Below are positions 58,201-64,000 of a stretch of 64,000 bases of DNA, one piece after another. Under the pieces are notes generated by a model. The model was not told the DNA's origin, did not search any database, and was given only the letters and a program-made list of their open reading frames with translations. The stretch covers positions 710,230-774,229 of the forward strand of contig OU015495.1 in assembly GCA_907164885.2 (NCBI GenBank), read 5' to 3'. The DNA comes from Dolomedes plantarius (taxonomy: Eukaryota; Arthropoda; Arachnida; Araneae; Dolomedidae). The position numbers were made by a program, and so were the translations under genes. Each line of letters opens with the position of its first letter. The first letter of the stretch is position 1.

Positions 58201-61200
58201 CATGGTGAAATCGGAACCATGAACGGTCACATTTATCGGGACATCATTCTGGAACAACATGTACGTTTGTTTAGGGGTACCATGGGTGCAGAATTTGTGT
58301 TTATGGATGACAACGCCCGTCCTCACAGAGCAAACATCGTAACGAATGCCTTCAATCTGAGCATATCACCCGTATGGAATGGCCACCACTCTCACCTGAC
58401 TTGAATCCGATAGAGCATGTGTGGGAAATGCTTGGCCGACGACCACCACCGAGTTTCAGCTTGTCAACCACCTCCTACATGTGTACCGGAACTTGGGAGA
58501 GCATTGTTTGCTGAGTGGAGTAATCTTCCCCGAGATCAGCTCGATAATTTGATACTCAGCATGCCTAGGCGTTGTACGGACTGCATTTCATCACATGAGA
58601 GACATACAATGTATTTACCATCATACCAACCATGTAATATTAAGTTTTTGTAAAGGAGATATTTTTCACAATTGCTCCAGGGAGCAAAAATCTTAGTTTT
58701 TATAAATGGTATCATACATACACCATCATTTTGTTCTTTATCTTTTGTTTAATAAATAGGCTTTATGAGTAAGTCACCTTTTTTTTGTTTCTGAACCTTT
58801 ATTTGCCGGAACTGGCATTATCCTTATTTTATGGACATGAGTGTAACTGATTTAATTTATTCAGGGATGTATTCCCAGAACTTGTATATTGCAGGAGTAG
58901 ACACAGAATACGTACCTTTTGATGAAGAATTTAAAGCATTTTGAGTATAAAATATATAGGTATTCGACAGTGCTGAGCTCGAGACAAATAATTATTATAA
59001 AATATATATTATTAAAACTCAGTACGATAAGAAATTTTCTAAGCGGTTAATATTTCATTTAGAGCCATTTTATTACTAAATAGATACGTTGGATACCAAT
59101 GTCCAGATTTTCTCAACAAAACGCATTTGAAAATTTTCCTTTAATCGATCGCACATACAATGAGATTAAATGCGTAACTTTACCTTCCTAACAAAAGCAT
59201 TCGGTAAAATATCTAGATTAGTCCTATTTTCCGCCGGCACCAAGTAAGCCTTGGCAGTGCTGCATCTCTGACTGTCCCTAAGGTTTGCTTGGAAATCATA
59301 AAATCCTGAAAAATTATATCATAATTAGCGAAAAATAAGAACATTAAAAACAATTAAGGACAGTGGCTTCAGTAGGATTATTTTTAATAAAACAAATCTT
59401 CTCTTTGAATTTGTCCGTTTAAACTTAATGTGATATCCAACTTTATTTCATCTGAAAATCTTTCGCAAATGAAAATTAAAGTACTGTTCACATCACTTCT
59501 AAAGTGAAGCAAAATGTCAGTGATAAAAATTTCAATCAATAAAAGGATTCAACTCAATAATGTCAACCGCTGAAGTGAACTCAAGTTGAACTCTGGCGGA
59601 TGGCGCAAAGACCACGTGATGCTCAATCCAATCACAAGTATTGTCCACAATCTCGGGAGAAAAAGAGGAGCGTTGCCCTACGGCCCAGAAACAATGGGAA
59701 CAAGGCCTAGCATTTTAATAACCACTAAAAGAATGGCTGAAGGCAATAAAAGGATTCAACTCAATAATGTCAACCGCTGAAGTGAACTCAAGTTGAACTC
59801 TGGCGGATGGCGCAAAGACCACGTGATGCTCAATCCAATCACAAGTATTGTCCACAATCTCGGGAGAAAAAGAGGAGCGTTGCGCTACGGCCCAGAAACA
59901 ATGGGAACAAGGCCTAGCATTTTAATAACCACTAAAAGAATGGCTGAAAAAAAAGATTTTACTAACTCCAGCATTAAACTTATTAAATTTTACCGCAGGT
60001 TAACTTCTACTAATTGAAGACTAAGGTATTAAACAAGATCTTATTGCAAGGTAATTAATACTGTTTTCTATTCAGTGAAGAGTAAATAGATGATCTAAGG
60101 CACCAAATAAGTCTATTTTGACAGAGAACTAAGTTACTCCTCTTGTATGGATAAAATTCAATATATGTATAAAAAAATTATTTTGCAGCAATTTCGGGGT
60201 AATTTTAAAAAATTTGTTTGTTTCATACTCATCTACGAAAGCAGTTAGTTTTACTCATTACATTCATCTTCATTGTTAAAAATTTCTTCATTAGTCACAT
60301 CGTTAATTTTTAATTCGATAAGCTGTTGGGAGGAGGCTTTAAATGCATATTCTTATGAACGACCATATGTAGTGATCAAAGTGATTTGAAAAATTATAAT
60401 AAATTCAAAATATAAATGTGAATCTTAATTTCATTTACATTATATTAAATTTTCTTTCACAATTCATAGGACTAAAAGGCTGAGCTGGCTAAGTTGACTA
60501 AATTTTCCTGACCAATTGTGGTAAATTTGATTTAGAATGAATTTGCCATGCTAATTTTTTTTTTCTCTAGACCAGTGGTGTGCAAACTGGGGGTCACTAC
60601 ACCCCCCAAGGGAGTCCTTAAAAAATCGAAGGGGTTGCGGATAGTTTGCAGTAAATTTATAATATACTGAATTGTTTAATTCAAAAGCATGCTTTAAAAT
60701 TTCTATAATTGCATATCCTCAATATTTTATTTATATTTTTTATATGTTAAAAATACATGATATTGGCAAATAAGATGTCACACTGTCTTAAAGGCTGCAT
60801 TGCATCCATTCGCTTTTACCTTTATGGGCGAGACTGCGTTTTCAAAATGAGTAGCGATAAAATTCAAACGACGATGATATGAAAGTAGCATTTTCGAACA
60901 CTTCACCAAATATTGAAAAAATATTATAGGAGATCCAGGTTTATTTTGTCCATTAATTTTTCTCTAGTCTAGTTTTATAAAGATAAATTAAGTTTATAAT
61001 TCTCAATGTTTTAATATGAATATTATAATTTTAAAATCGTGCTCTTCTTTAATTTTAATTTTTGCAGATATTTACCTAAATGAAATTCAAATACATATAA
61101 ACATTTAAATATGAAGTGTTAGTCATATGAGATTTGGCAAAAAACAAGTGTATTCATTTTTTCTTCTATTATAGGATTTGCGGGACAAACATTCACATTT

Positions 61201-61377
61201 TTCTTTCTGAAGATCATTTCAGTCGTTAATATTCAAATTCTATACCTGTCTGCCTCCTTGCGTTTGGATCAACAATTCTGTAACCCTTTGATTTTGCAGC
61301 ACGAAATAGGGGTCGTTTTATTTCCGCTTCGTATCTTGGCTTCATGACAGTGATAGGTCCTCCAACACCACGATAAC
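39313..61377 (-). CDS. Gene B: GMC oxidoreductase, glucose dehydrogenase [FAD, quinone]-like, 8 exons in window, 5' end off right edge
   Basis: Exons right to left: 61377..61246, 59305..59184, 55956..55789, 52748..52598, 46189..46041, 45871..45694, 40664..40442, 39718..39313. All have AG/GT borders and compatible phases, no internal stop. It is a close paralogue of gene A: the six shared exons have identical lengths. It contains GMC signature 2 and both C-terminal catalytic motifs, HYCGTAKMG (His) and [15 protein letters not shown] (Asn). The exons with the FAD motif and signature 1 should lie right of 64000; intron 4 is lengthened here by a Tc1 element. C-terminal extension of about 80 residues is rich in Asp, Glu and Tyr. 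Substrate unknown. Confidence 0.9.
39719..40441 (-). other. Intron 11 of gene B
   Basis: 723 nt AT-rich non-coding sequence, no feature seen. Confidence 0.6.
40442..40664 (-). CDS. Gene B exon 11: catalytic His motif
   Basis: 223 nt, acceptor AG at 40665-40666, donor GTAAAA at 40436-40441. It encodes [20 protein letters not shown], then [20 protein letters not shown] and VDPKL, the block with the conserved active-site His. Ends in phase 2 and joins AGG across the next intron. Confidence 0.94.
40665..41032 (-). other. Intron 10 of gene B, left flank of the long-TIR element
   Basis: No feature recognised; the 63-residue frame at 40833-41024 has no known relative. Confidence 0.45.
41033..41774 (+). 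repeat. Left arm of the long inverted repeat
   Basis: Pairs with 43811-44540. Runs into the start of the internal gene (ATG at 41716). Confidence 0.85.
41367..41410. repeat. 44-nt GC-rich palindrome in the left arm
   Basis: Stem ATGCGCGGGTCATCC with its exact complement GGATGACCCGCGCAT, enclosing the self-complementary CCATCGCGATGG. The mate is at 44173-44216. Confidence 0.95.
41716..43355 (+). pseudogene. SGCDTTS-family protein, decayed
   Basis: Recognisable pieces in order across three frames: [20 protein letters not shown] (41716), [14 protein letters not shown] (41884), [18 protein letters not shown] (42060), [17 protein letters not shown] and [12 protein letters not shown] (42180-42310), [13 protein letters not shown] then [12 protein letters not shown] (42460), [17 protein letters not shown] (42586), [18 protein letters not shown] (42748), [20 protein letters not shown] (42940), VYHQ-like [12 protein letters not shown], and a Cys-rich end [13 protein letters not shown]. 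The order and spacing match a multicopy arthropod and cnidarian protein family with the SGCDTTS motif; its biochemical role is not known to me. Several stops and frameshifts; a 22-bp hairpin interrupts the C-terminus. Confidence 0.72.
43260..43310. repeat. Perfect hairpin, 22-bp arms, 7-nt loop, in the SGCDTTS pseudogene
   Basis: CAATAACTGCAATGGGGTAT GT, loop CACCATC, then the exact complement. It sits where the Cys-rich end YNNCNG would continue. Confidence 0.96.
43811..44540 (-). repeat. Right arm of the long inverted repeat
   Basis: Inverted copy of 41033-41774, including the palindrome at 44173-44216 and, at its inner end, an inverted copy of the first codons of the internal gene. Confidence 0.85.
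44541..45693 (-). other. Intron 10 of gene B, right part
   Basis: Holds diverged tandem copies of a unit at about 44680-44800 and 44818-44940 (ATATTTTAGTACTTCCTGAA versus ATATTTTAGTACTGGCTGAA). From about 45500 it aligns with bases 1-194 (gene A). Confidence 0.5.
45694..45871 (-). CDS. Gene B exon 10, start of GMC C-terminal domain
   Basis: 178 nt, acceptor AG at 45872-45873, donor GTACTT at 45688-45693. It encodes [20 protein letters not shown] and [15 protein letters not shown]. Paralogue of 195-372. Confidence 0.94.
46041..46189 (-). CDS. Gene B exon 9
   Basis: 149 nt, acceptor AG at 46190-46191, donor GTAAAT at 46035-46040. It encodes [20 protein letters not shown] and [19 protein letters not shown]. 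Paralogue of 587-735. Confidence 0.93.
46190..46720 (-). other. Intron 8 of gene B, start
   Basis: The first 190 nt align with gene A intron 8; the rest is specific to B. No gene. Confidence 0.5.
46980..47560 (-). pseudogene. Tc1-like transposase remnant, left arm
   Basis: Reads [45 protein letters not shown] then, after breaks, DFILMDDNG and [14 protein letters not shown]. Several stops; the final catalytic Glu reads T. Dead copy. Confidence 0.68.
47620..47945 (+). pseudogene. Tc1-like transposase remnant, right arm (inverted relative to left)
   Basis: Reads [35 protein letters not shown] sequence across a frameshift, then LDLNPIEHV and [11 protein letters not shown]. It starts at the same protein position as the RFRDEL block of the left remnant, which shows the inverted duplication. 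Confidence 0.68.
48093..49315 (+). mobile_element. Nested Tc1-like element
   Basis: Inverted repeats CACAGTCCAGTCATATTAAT and CATAGTCCAGTCACATTAAT (reverse complement), TA at 48091-48092 and 49316-49317, 1223 bp. Inserted in the right arm of 46721-49414, so it is younger than that element. Confidence 0.9.
48240..49284 (+). pseudogene. Tc1-like transposase of the nested element, broken, Glu changed to Lys
   Basis: Starts [23 protein letters not shown] region, a TAG after VVKVYRA, a TGA after TTVQ, a TAA before RNWTSIEW, then [11 protein letters not shown] (first Asp), [17 protein letters not shown] (second Asp), a frameshift near 48985, and [20 protein letters not shown] where NPIENLW is expected; ends GDYSGF. 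At least three stops, one frameshift and a lost catalytic Glu. Confidence 0.88.
49421..50641 (-). mobile_element. Tc1-like element, full length, next to the nested pile
   Basis: Inverted repeats CACTGAAGTGCCACTGAATT on both ends, 1221 bp, TA at 49419-49420 and 50642-50643. Only TATATA separates it from the 46721-49414 element. Same family as 56076-57248. Confidence 0.94.
49453..50494 (-). pseudogene. Tc1-like transposase broken by one extra A
   Basis: Starts [20 protein letters not shown] at 50494, HTH to [10 protein letters not shown], then a run of nine A (50337-50345) shifts the frame; the other copy has eight. From there the frame is open for about 299 codons: [12 protein letters not shown] (first Asp), [25 protein letters not shown] (second Asp), [15 protein letters not shown] (Glu), ending GGPTRY. 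36 residues lie between the second Asp and the Glu. Apart from the homopolymer it looks complete. Confidence 0.9.
50644..51129. other. Intron 8 of gene B, spacer between Tc1 elements
   Basis: Short (GT)n at 50651-50670; otherwise unremarkable non-coding sequence. Confidence 0.5.
51130..51180. repeat. (TA)n array abutting a Tc1-like remnant
   Basis: TA run that ends at the CAGGTGGTTATCAAAATAAT end of the remnant. Confidence 0.97.
51181..52200 (+). mobile_element. Tc1-like remnant, right end missing
   Basis: Left end CAGGTGGTTATCAAAATAAT then GGAAACACCT. No inverted partner was found before the next (TA)n array at 52215-52268, so the right end was lost. Transposase pieces are within. Confidence 0.65.
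51480..52150 (+). pseudogene. Tc1-like transposase remnant
   Basis: Reads [39 protein letters not shown] (first Asp region), [39 protein letters not shown] (second Asp) and [10 protein letters not shown] in changing frames. The part with the Glu is missing. Confidence 0.68.
52215..52268. repeat. (TA)n microsatellite
   Basis: TA run of about 54 nt right of the Tc1 remnant. Confidence 0.97.
52330..52475 (-). mobile_element. Possible tRNA-derived SINE
   Basis: On the minus strand TGGTACACCGCGTTGG resembles an A box and GGGATCAAAAC, about 35 nt later, resembles a weak B box. Boundaries and tail were not found. Inference only. Confidence 0.4.
52598..52748 (-). CDS. Gene B exon 8
   Basis: 151 nt, acceptor AG at 52749-52750, donor GTAATA at 52592-52597. 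It encodes [20 protein letters not shown] and onward to FMHNRTG. Paralogue of 1370-1520. Confidence 0.95.
52884..54107. mobile_element. Fold-back (long inverted repeat) element
   Basis: The outer arms pair closely: CATATTCCCATTCCTTACAT to TTGAGTTTGCATCGG (52893-52975) with the inverted copy at 54025-54100. Inner blocks also pair (GGCGCCACCTATTAATATAA at 53176 with 53640-53615; GACAAGCTATTTGT at 53211 with 53582). No coding seen. Gene A lacks it. Confidence 0.6.
55411..55534 (-). mobile_element. Short retroposon-like insertion with 9-bp target duplication
   Basis: AAATAAAAT occurs on both sides (55402-55410 and 55535-55543). Gene A has a single copy and no insert at about 3137-3145. Read on the minus strand, the insert ends with AACAACAAC, like a retroposon tail. 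No ORF. Class not identified. Confidence 0.65.
55789..55956 (-). CDS. Gene B exon 7, GMC signature 2
   Basis: 168 nt, acceptor AG at 55957-55958, donor GTAAGA at 55783-55788. It encodes [20 protein letters not shown] then [11 protein letters not shown]. Paralogue of 3420-3587. Confidence 0.95.
56076..57248 (+). mobile_element. Tc1-like element, same family as 49421-50641
   Basis: Ends CACTGAAGTGCCACTGAATT and CACTGAAGTACCACTGAATT, TA at 56074-56075 and 57249-57250. Its 1173 bp reflect a 48-bp net loss versus 49421-50641. Gene A has the empty site near 3720 (aaggattatattaaac). Confidence 0.93.
56223..57216 (+). pseudogene. Tc1-like transposase, one stop and one deletion
   Basis: Starts [20 protein letters not shown]; codon 27 is TAA (56301-56303) where the sister copy has Glu. 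The eight-A run keeps the frame, which then stays open through [29 protein letters not shown] and [11 protein letters not shown]. Near 57130 a rearranged deletion (CTTTGCTGCACCAAAGAAAC repeats nearby sequence) ends the frame. The family end RPTRY-like sequence follows out of frame. Confidence 0.9.
57329..58843 (+). mobile_element. Tc1-like element in gene B intron 6
   Basis: Ends CACCCATGTCCATAAATTAA and CACTCATGTCCATAAAATAA (reverse complement), TA at 57327-57328 and 58844-58845, 1515 bp. The gene A site (about 5255-5270) is empty. Confidence 0.92.
57579..58653 (+). pseudogene. Tc1-like transposase, two frameshifts and a stop
   Basis: Starts [20 protein letters not shown] with the [23 protein letters not shown]. 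It shifts frame near 57745, continues [33 protein letters not shown] at 58012-58014; then [11 protein letters not shown] (first Asp), [24 protein letters not shown] (second Asp). A further shift near 58368 separates [11 protein letters not shown] (Glu) from it, and the frame returns for [19 protein letters not shown]. Confidence 0.88.
59184..59305 (-). CDS. Gene B exon 6
   Basis: 122 nt, acceptor AG at 59306-59307, donor GTAAAG at 59178-59183. It encodes [20 protein letters not shown] and onward to NAFVRK. Paralogue of 5590-5711. Confidence 0.95.
59537..59950. repeat. 207-bp tandem duplication in gene B intron 5
   Basis: Two units, 59537-59743 and 59744-59950, beginning CAATAAAAGGATTCAACTCA, near-identical (GTTGCCCTACGG versus GTTGCGCTACGG). 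Gene A has one diverged unit at about 5940-6095. Confidence 0.95.
60573..61130 (+). mobile_element. Possible hAT-related fragment
   Basis: Insertion absent from gene A. It begins CAGTGGTGTGCAAACTGGGG, like the ends of some hAT families. At about 60822 [10 protein letters not shown] resembles a C-terminal hAT block (C/GETxFS). No right inverted repeat was found; CTCTAGAC before it and CTCTAGTC at 60962-60969 might be a target pair. Weak call. Confidence 0.38.
61246..61377 (-). CDS. Gene B exon 5 (most 5' exon in window)
   Basis: 132 nt, acceptor AG at 61378-61379, donor GTATAG at 61240-61245. It encodes [20 protein letters not shown] and PNARRQTG. Paralogue of 6882-7013. The preceding exons should be right of the window. 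Confidence 0.94.
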
Positions 61378-62036
61378 CTACAAAAGTAGTTAATAAATAA
61401 ATATAGACAGTTTTTGATACGAAAGTAAACACATGCGGAAAACAGAATGACTAACTCAACTCTGCTCAAAGTTTTTTATGTAGGAGTTATTGTCAATTTT
61501 TGTAAGTAAAAATATTAGTGGGAATTTATAGTATAGTTATCTCTCGGAAATAACGCCAATTAAAATTTCTGGTTTTTTTTAAACATTTCAGTTCCTTATA
61601 AGTAACATTATGAAACTAAAATTTGATCGGAACACGGGGTTTGCAGAACTTGTATGCATTGATGGACTAGAAATTCAACAAGCTCTAAAGTCACTTTCAC
61701 TGTGACCACAAGAAGGTATAGCTTAATGGCCTATCGTTATGGAACTATCGTTTACCCATGGCCTATCGTTAAATGTTGCTACATTTCTTCGCAAGTGCTG
61801 TAGAAAACCTCCTCTCAGTGACCAAAATACCTGTTTTCGTTAGCTAAAAGGAACCAAACATGCAATTATTCCGCTTAGAGACCCGTGAGTCAATGATAAT
61901 TAAAAATGCAAAGCATACAATTAGCGCCATATCGTTAAGTTTTCATGTCATTTCCTAATGTCTAAAGAGTAACGAAGAAAACGGGTAAGCTGGTTGGGAA
62001 TATTTTCCTTCGTGATCCTTCAAATGTATTAAACTA
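61378..62036 (-). other. Intron 4 of gene B, left part
   Basis: Aligns with gene A 7014-7650. No other feature. Confidence 0.65.
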
Positions 62037-63604
62037 CAATGCCCTCCAAAAGTTAAGGTACAACATTTTTTTCGAAGCTCACCCTGAAAATACAGGCAGT
62101 AACAATAAAATTCATAGTGTATATGAATTATAGTATCGAACTTTAAGAAAACTTACCTAAAACAATCTTGGTCAATACTTTTATTTTAAAGAATTGTCTC
62201 TTATAAAGAGTAAGAGAAAATGTGGAAAAATTAAACTTTTCTGACTTTGTGCATAAGTATTGTGCATGATTGTTTATTTTCAATTTTTATTGACAATTTC
62301 GTTGACAATGCCCAGGAATGTCTACCAATGTCTCGAAGAAGTCTTTTACCGGATTCATTAAGGTGGCGGGCGATCGAATGGATAGAAATGGGATTGTCAA
62401 AAGCTAATGCTGCTAGACGTCTCAAAGTGTCTCAAAGTGGGATTCAACGACTGTGGAATCAGTTTACATCAGAAGATTCTGTGTCTAGAAGACATGTTCC
62501 AGGTCGATCACGAGTTACAACACCTGTGGAAGACCGCTTTCTAGCTCTTTCGACCCGTAGAAGGAGAAGCATTACTGTGCCTCAGCTTGTTTCAGATCAT
62601 TTTATCGCTTCAGGGACAAGAATATCCGCTACTACGGTGCGAAGACACCTTCACAATTGTAGACTCTATGCAAGACGACCAGTTGTGTATGCCCTATTTA
62701 ACCGACGACAGAGAAGTGCCCGTTTATGTTGGGCAAGAGAACGAATTTTCTGGATGAGATAGCAATGGGCTTCTGTACTCTTCGCAGATGAGTCTAGGTT
62801 CACATTAAAGAACGATTCAGGGTATCTTCTGATCTAGAGGGAACAAGGTAGCAGATACAACCAATCCAAAATTGTTGAAAGACACAGTTACAGAGGTGGT
62901 GGAAACATGGTTTGGGCAGGAATCTCTCTCAGTGGTCACACTGACCTGAATGTGTTTCATAGAGGAACTCTGACTGGTGTAAGATATCGGGACGAGATCC
63001 TTGATCAATATGTCCGCCTATATGCCGCTGCTATTGGCAACGAATTCATTCTAATGCAAGACCTCACCGAGCTGTGCTTGTAGAGGATTATCTTGAGGGT
63101 CACTGTTTGGAGCGAATGGAATGGCTAGCTTGATCTCCAGACCTGAATCCGATGGAAAACTTTTGGAACTACCTTGGCAGATACTTTGCTGCTTTAAGTC
63201 TTCCTCCAAGGTCGTTACATTATCTGGAACAAGGTTTACTCTGTTTCTGGTCTTCGTCTCCCATTCCAGTGTCCGATAACTTATTGGCAGCATGGAAAGC
63301 CAGAGCCGACAATGTATTACAGCTAGGGGTGGAAATATTCCTTATTAGAAACCATTTTTTTTGTTTCCATGACATTTTTCCACCTAAAACTGTGATATGC
63401 TGCTTTCTTCAATAATAGAGTTTTCTGCCAAGAGTGCTTTTTCGTTGTAACTCATGTAAATTATGTAAATTGTGTAAATTTCTTCGTCGCATTTAATAAA
63501 GAACTGTTTAGTGCACATTTCGTCAAAATTTCTTCTTTCTGTGTTAATTCATTTTTAAATTAGACATAAAAAACATGTTATACGTTAACTTTTGGAGGGC
63601 AGTG
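62037..63604 (+). mobile_element. Tc1-like element in gene B intron 4
   Basis: Ends CAATGCCCTCCAAAAGTTAA and CACTGCCCTCCAAAAGTTAA (reverse complement), TA at 62035-62036 and 63605-63606, 1568 bp. The gene A site near 7647-7652 is empty. Confidence 0.92.
62328..63345 (+). pseudogene. Tc1-like transposase, several stops and a small deletion at the second Asp
   Basis: Starts MSRRSLLPDSLRWRAIEWIE with the HTH SKANAARRLKVSQSGIQRLW. Then EDRFLALSTRRRR, ATTVRRHL, a TAG at 62761-62763, VLFADESRFTL (first Asp), a second TAG near 62834, MVWAGISLSGHTDL, and FILMQD directly followed by PHRAVLVEDYL, so a few bases of the DNAR block are missing and the frame shifts. A TGA interrupts WLA*SPDLNPMENFW (Glu kept). 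Confidence 0.87.
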
Positions 63605-63606
63605 TA

Positions 63607-64000
63607 TAAATATTCGCAATTTTTTTTTCTAATTCGTTCAACGCAATTGCTTTAATTTGTCAAAACGAAGAATACATTAAACTCATTAATGTAACTTAGA
63701 TCTGCCTCTGGTAAAGAAATCAACTTCTGCTTTGGAAATTCAATCTGAGCTCCATTTGCCTTGTCATTTGTAGTAAAACTTTCAGATTATTTCCGTTACG
63801 TAATTATTTTTATTGGTAATGCTGATATTTTTTTACTTAAGACATACATTCATTGGTTTTAGAGTAAGGGATCGGTAAATAAAGACATATTTAAAAAAAT
63901 TCCATTGATTTATCCCATCTAAAAGTTTTCCCTCAGGTTTTAAGACTTAAACTTTTAACTGCTGATAAAGCATGGCAAATATGTCACTCAGTGTTATAAT
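63607..64000 (-). other. Intron 4 of gene B, right edge
   Basis: The first part aligns with gene A 7652-7860 (for example TCTGCCTCTGGTAAAGAAAT with TCTGCCTCTGACGAAGAAAG). No gene. Exon 4 of B is expected a short way beyond the edge. Confidence 0.6.

Noticed and set aside
59586..60017. Two identical small genes beginning [14 protein letters not shown]
   Set aside because: They arise from the 207-bp intron duplication; there is no coding conservation with gene A.

Overview
The window is eukaryotic, AT-rich and repeat-dense. It holds two copies of one intron-rich host gene embedded in a crowd of DNA transposons. The many Tc1-like families, a decayed multicopy SGCDTTS-type gene and the overall architecture suggest an arthropod, most likely an arachnid and possibly a spider. 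That assignment is inference from gene and transposon style, not from a search.

Host genes. Both are on the minus strand, in the same orientation, and encode glucose-methanol-choline (GMC) FAD oxidoreductases of the glucose dehydrogenase [FAD, quinone]-like type. Gene A reads from a first coding exon at 22931-22946 (or an alternative at 29221-29236) through exons at 15265-15414, 13184-13386, 9170-9359, 6882-7013, 5590-5711, 3420-3587, 1370-1520, 587-735 and 195-372. Its last exons lie beyond the left edge. Gene B enters from the right edge with exons at 61246-61377, 59184-59305, 55789-55956, 52598-52748, 46041-46189, 45694-45871 and 40442-40664, and ends with the stop-bearing exon 39313-39718. 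The six exon pairs present in both copies have identical lengths and phases, and intron sequence is also shared, so this is a tandem duplication. Joining the exon set (A for the 5' part, B for the 3' part) gives a phase-consistent frame of 2088 nt. Exon order of the protein: short N-terminus, hydrophobic stretch, FAD-binding VGAGTAG motif, GMC signature 1, GMC signature 2, C-terminal HYCGTAKMG and SGNT catalytic motifs, then (in B) an unusual acidic, tyrosine-rich tail.

Mobile DNA. The A copy's introns hold Tc1-like elements at 3767-5239 and 11754-13164, a Tigger-like element at 8077-8916, a Helitron at 13583-14418, and a Tc1 cluster at 16239-19017 and 24919-26331. The 24919-26331 copy has an intact 341-residue transposase. 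The stretch between the genes (about 27-39 kb) has hAT, piggyBac, two PIF/Harbinger-type elements and another Tigger-like element. B introns hold a 3.5-kb long-TIR element with an SGCDTTS-family gene remnant (41033-44540), a nested Tc1 pile (46721-50641), further Tc1 copies (51181, 56076, 57329, 62037), a fold-back element (52884-54107) and short retroposon-like insertions. Because A and B are paralogous, several insertions can be dated as post-duplication: the other copy shows the empty TA (or retroposon) target.

Small-scale structure. There are many long (TA)n arrays, several of which directly abut Tc1 ends. There are also perfect hairpins (30-bp arms at 24320-24384, 22-bp arms at 43260-43310), recent tandem duplications (48 bp at 21531; 207 bp at 59537) and four poly(C)-poly(A) junctions. 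No bacterial-type systems, CRISPR, rRNA or functional tRNA genes were seen.
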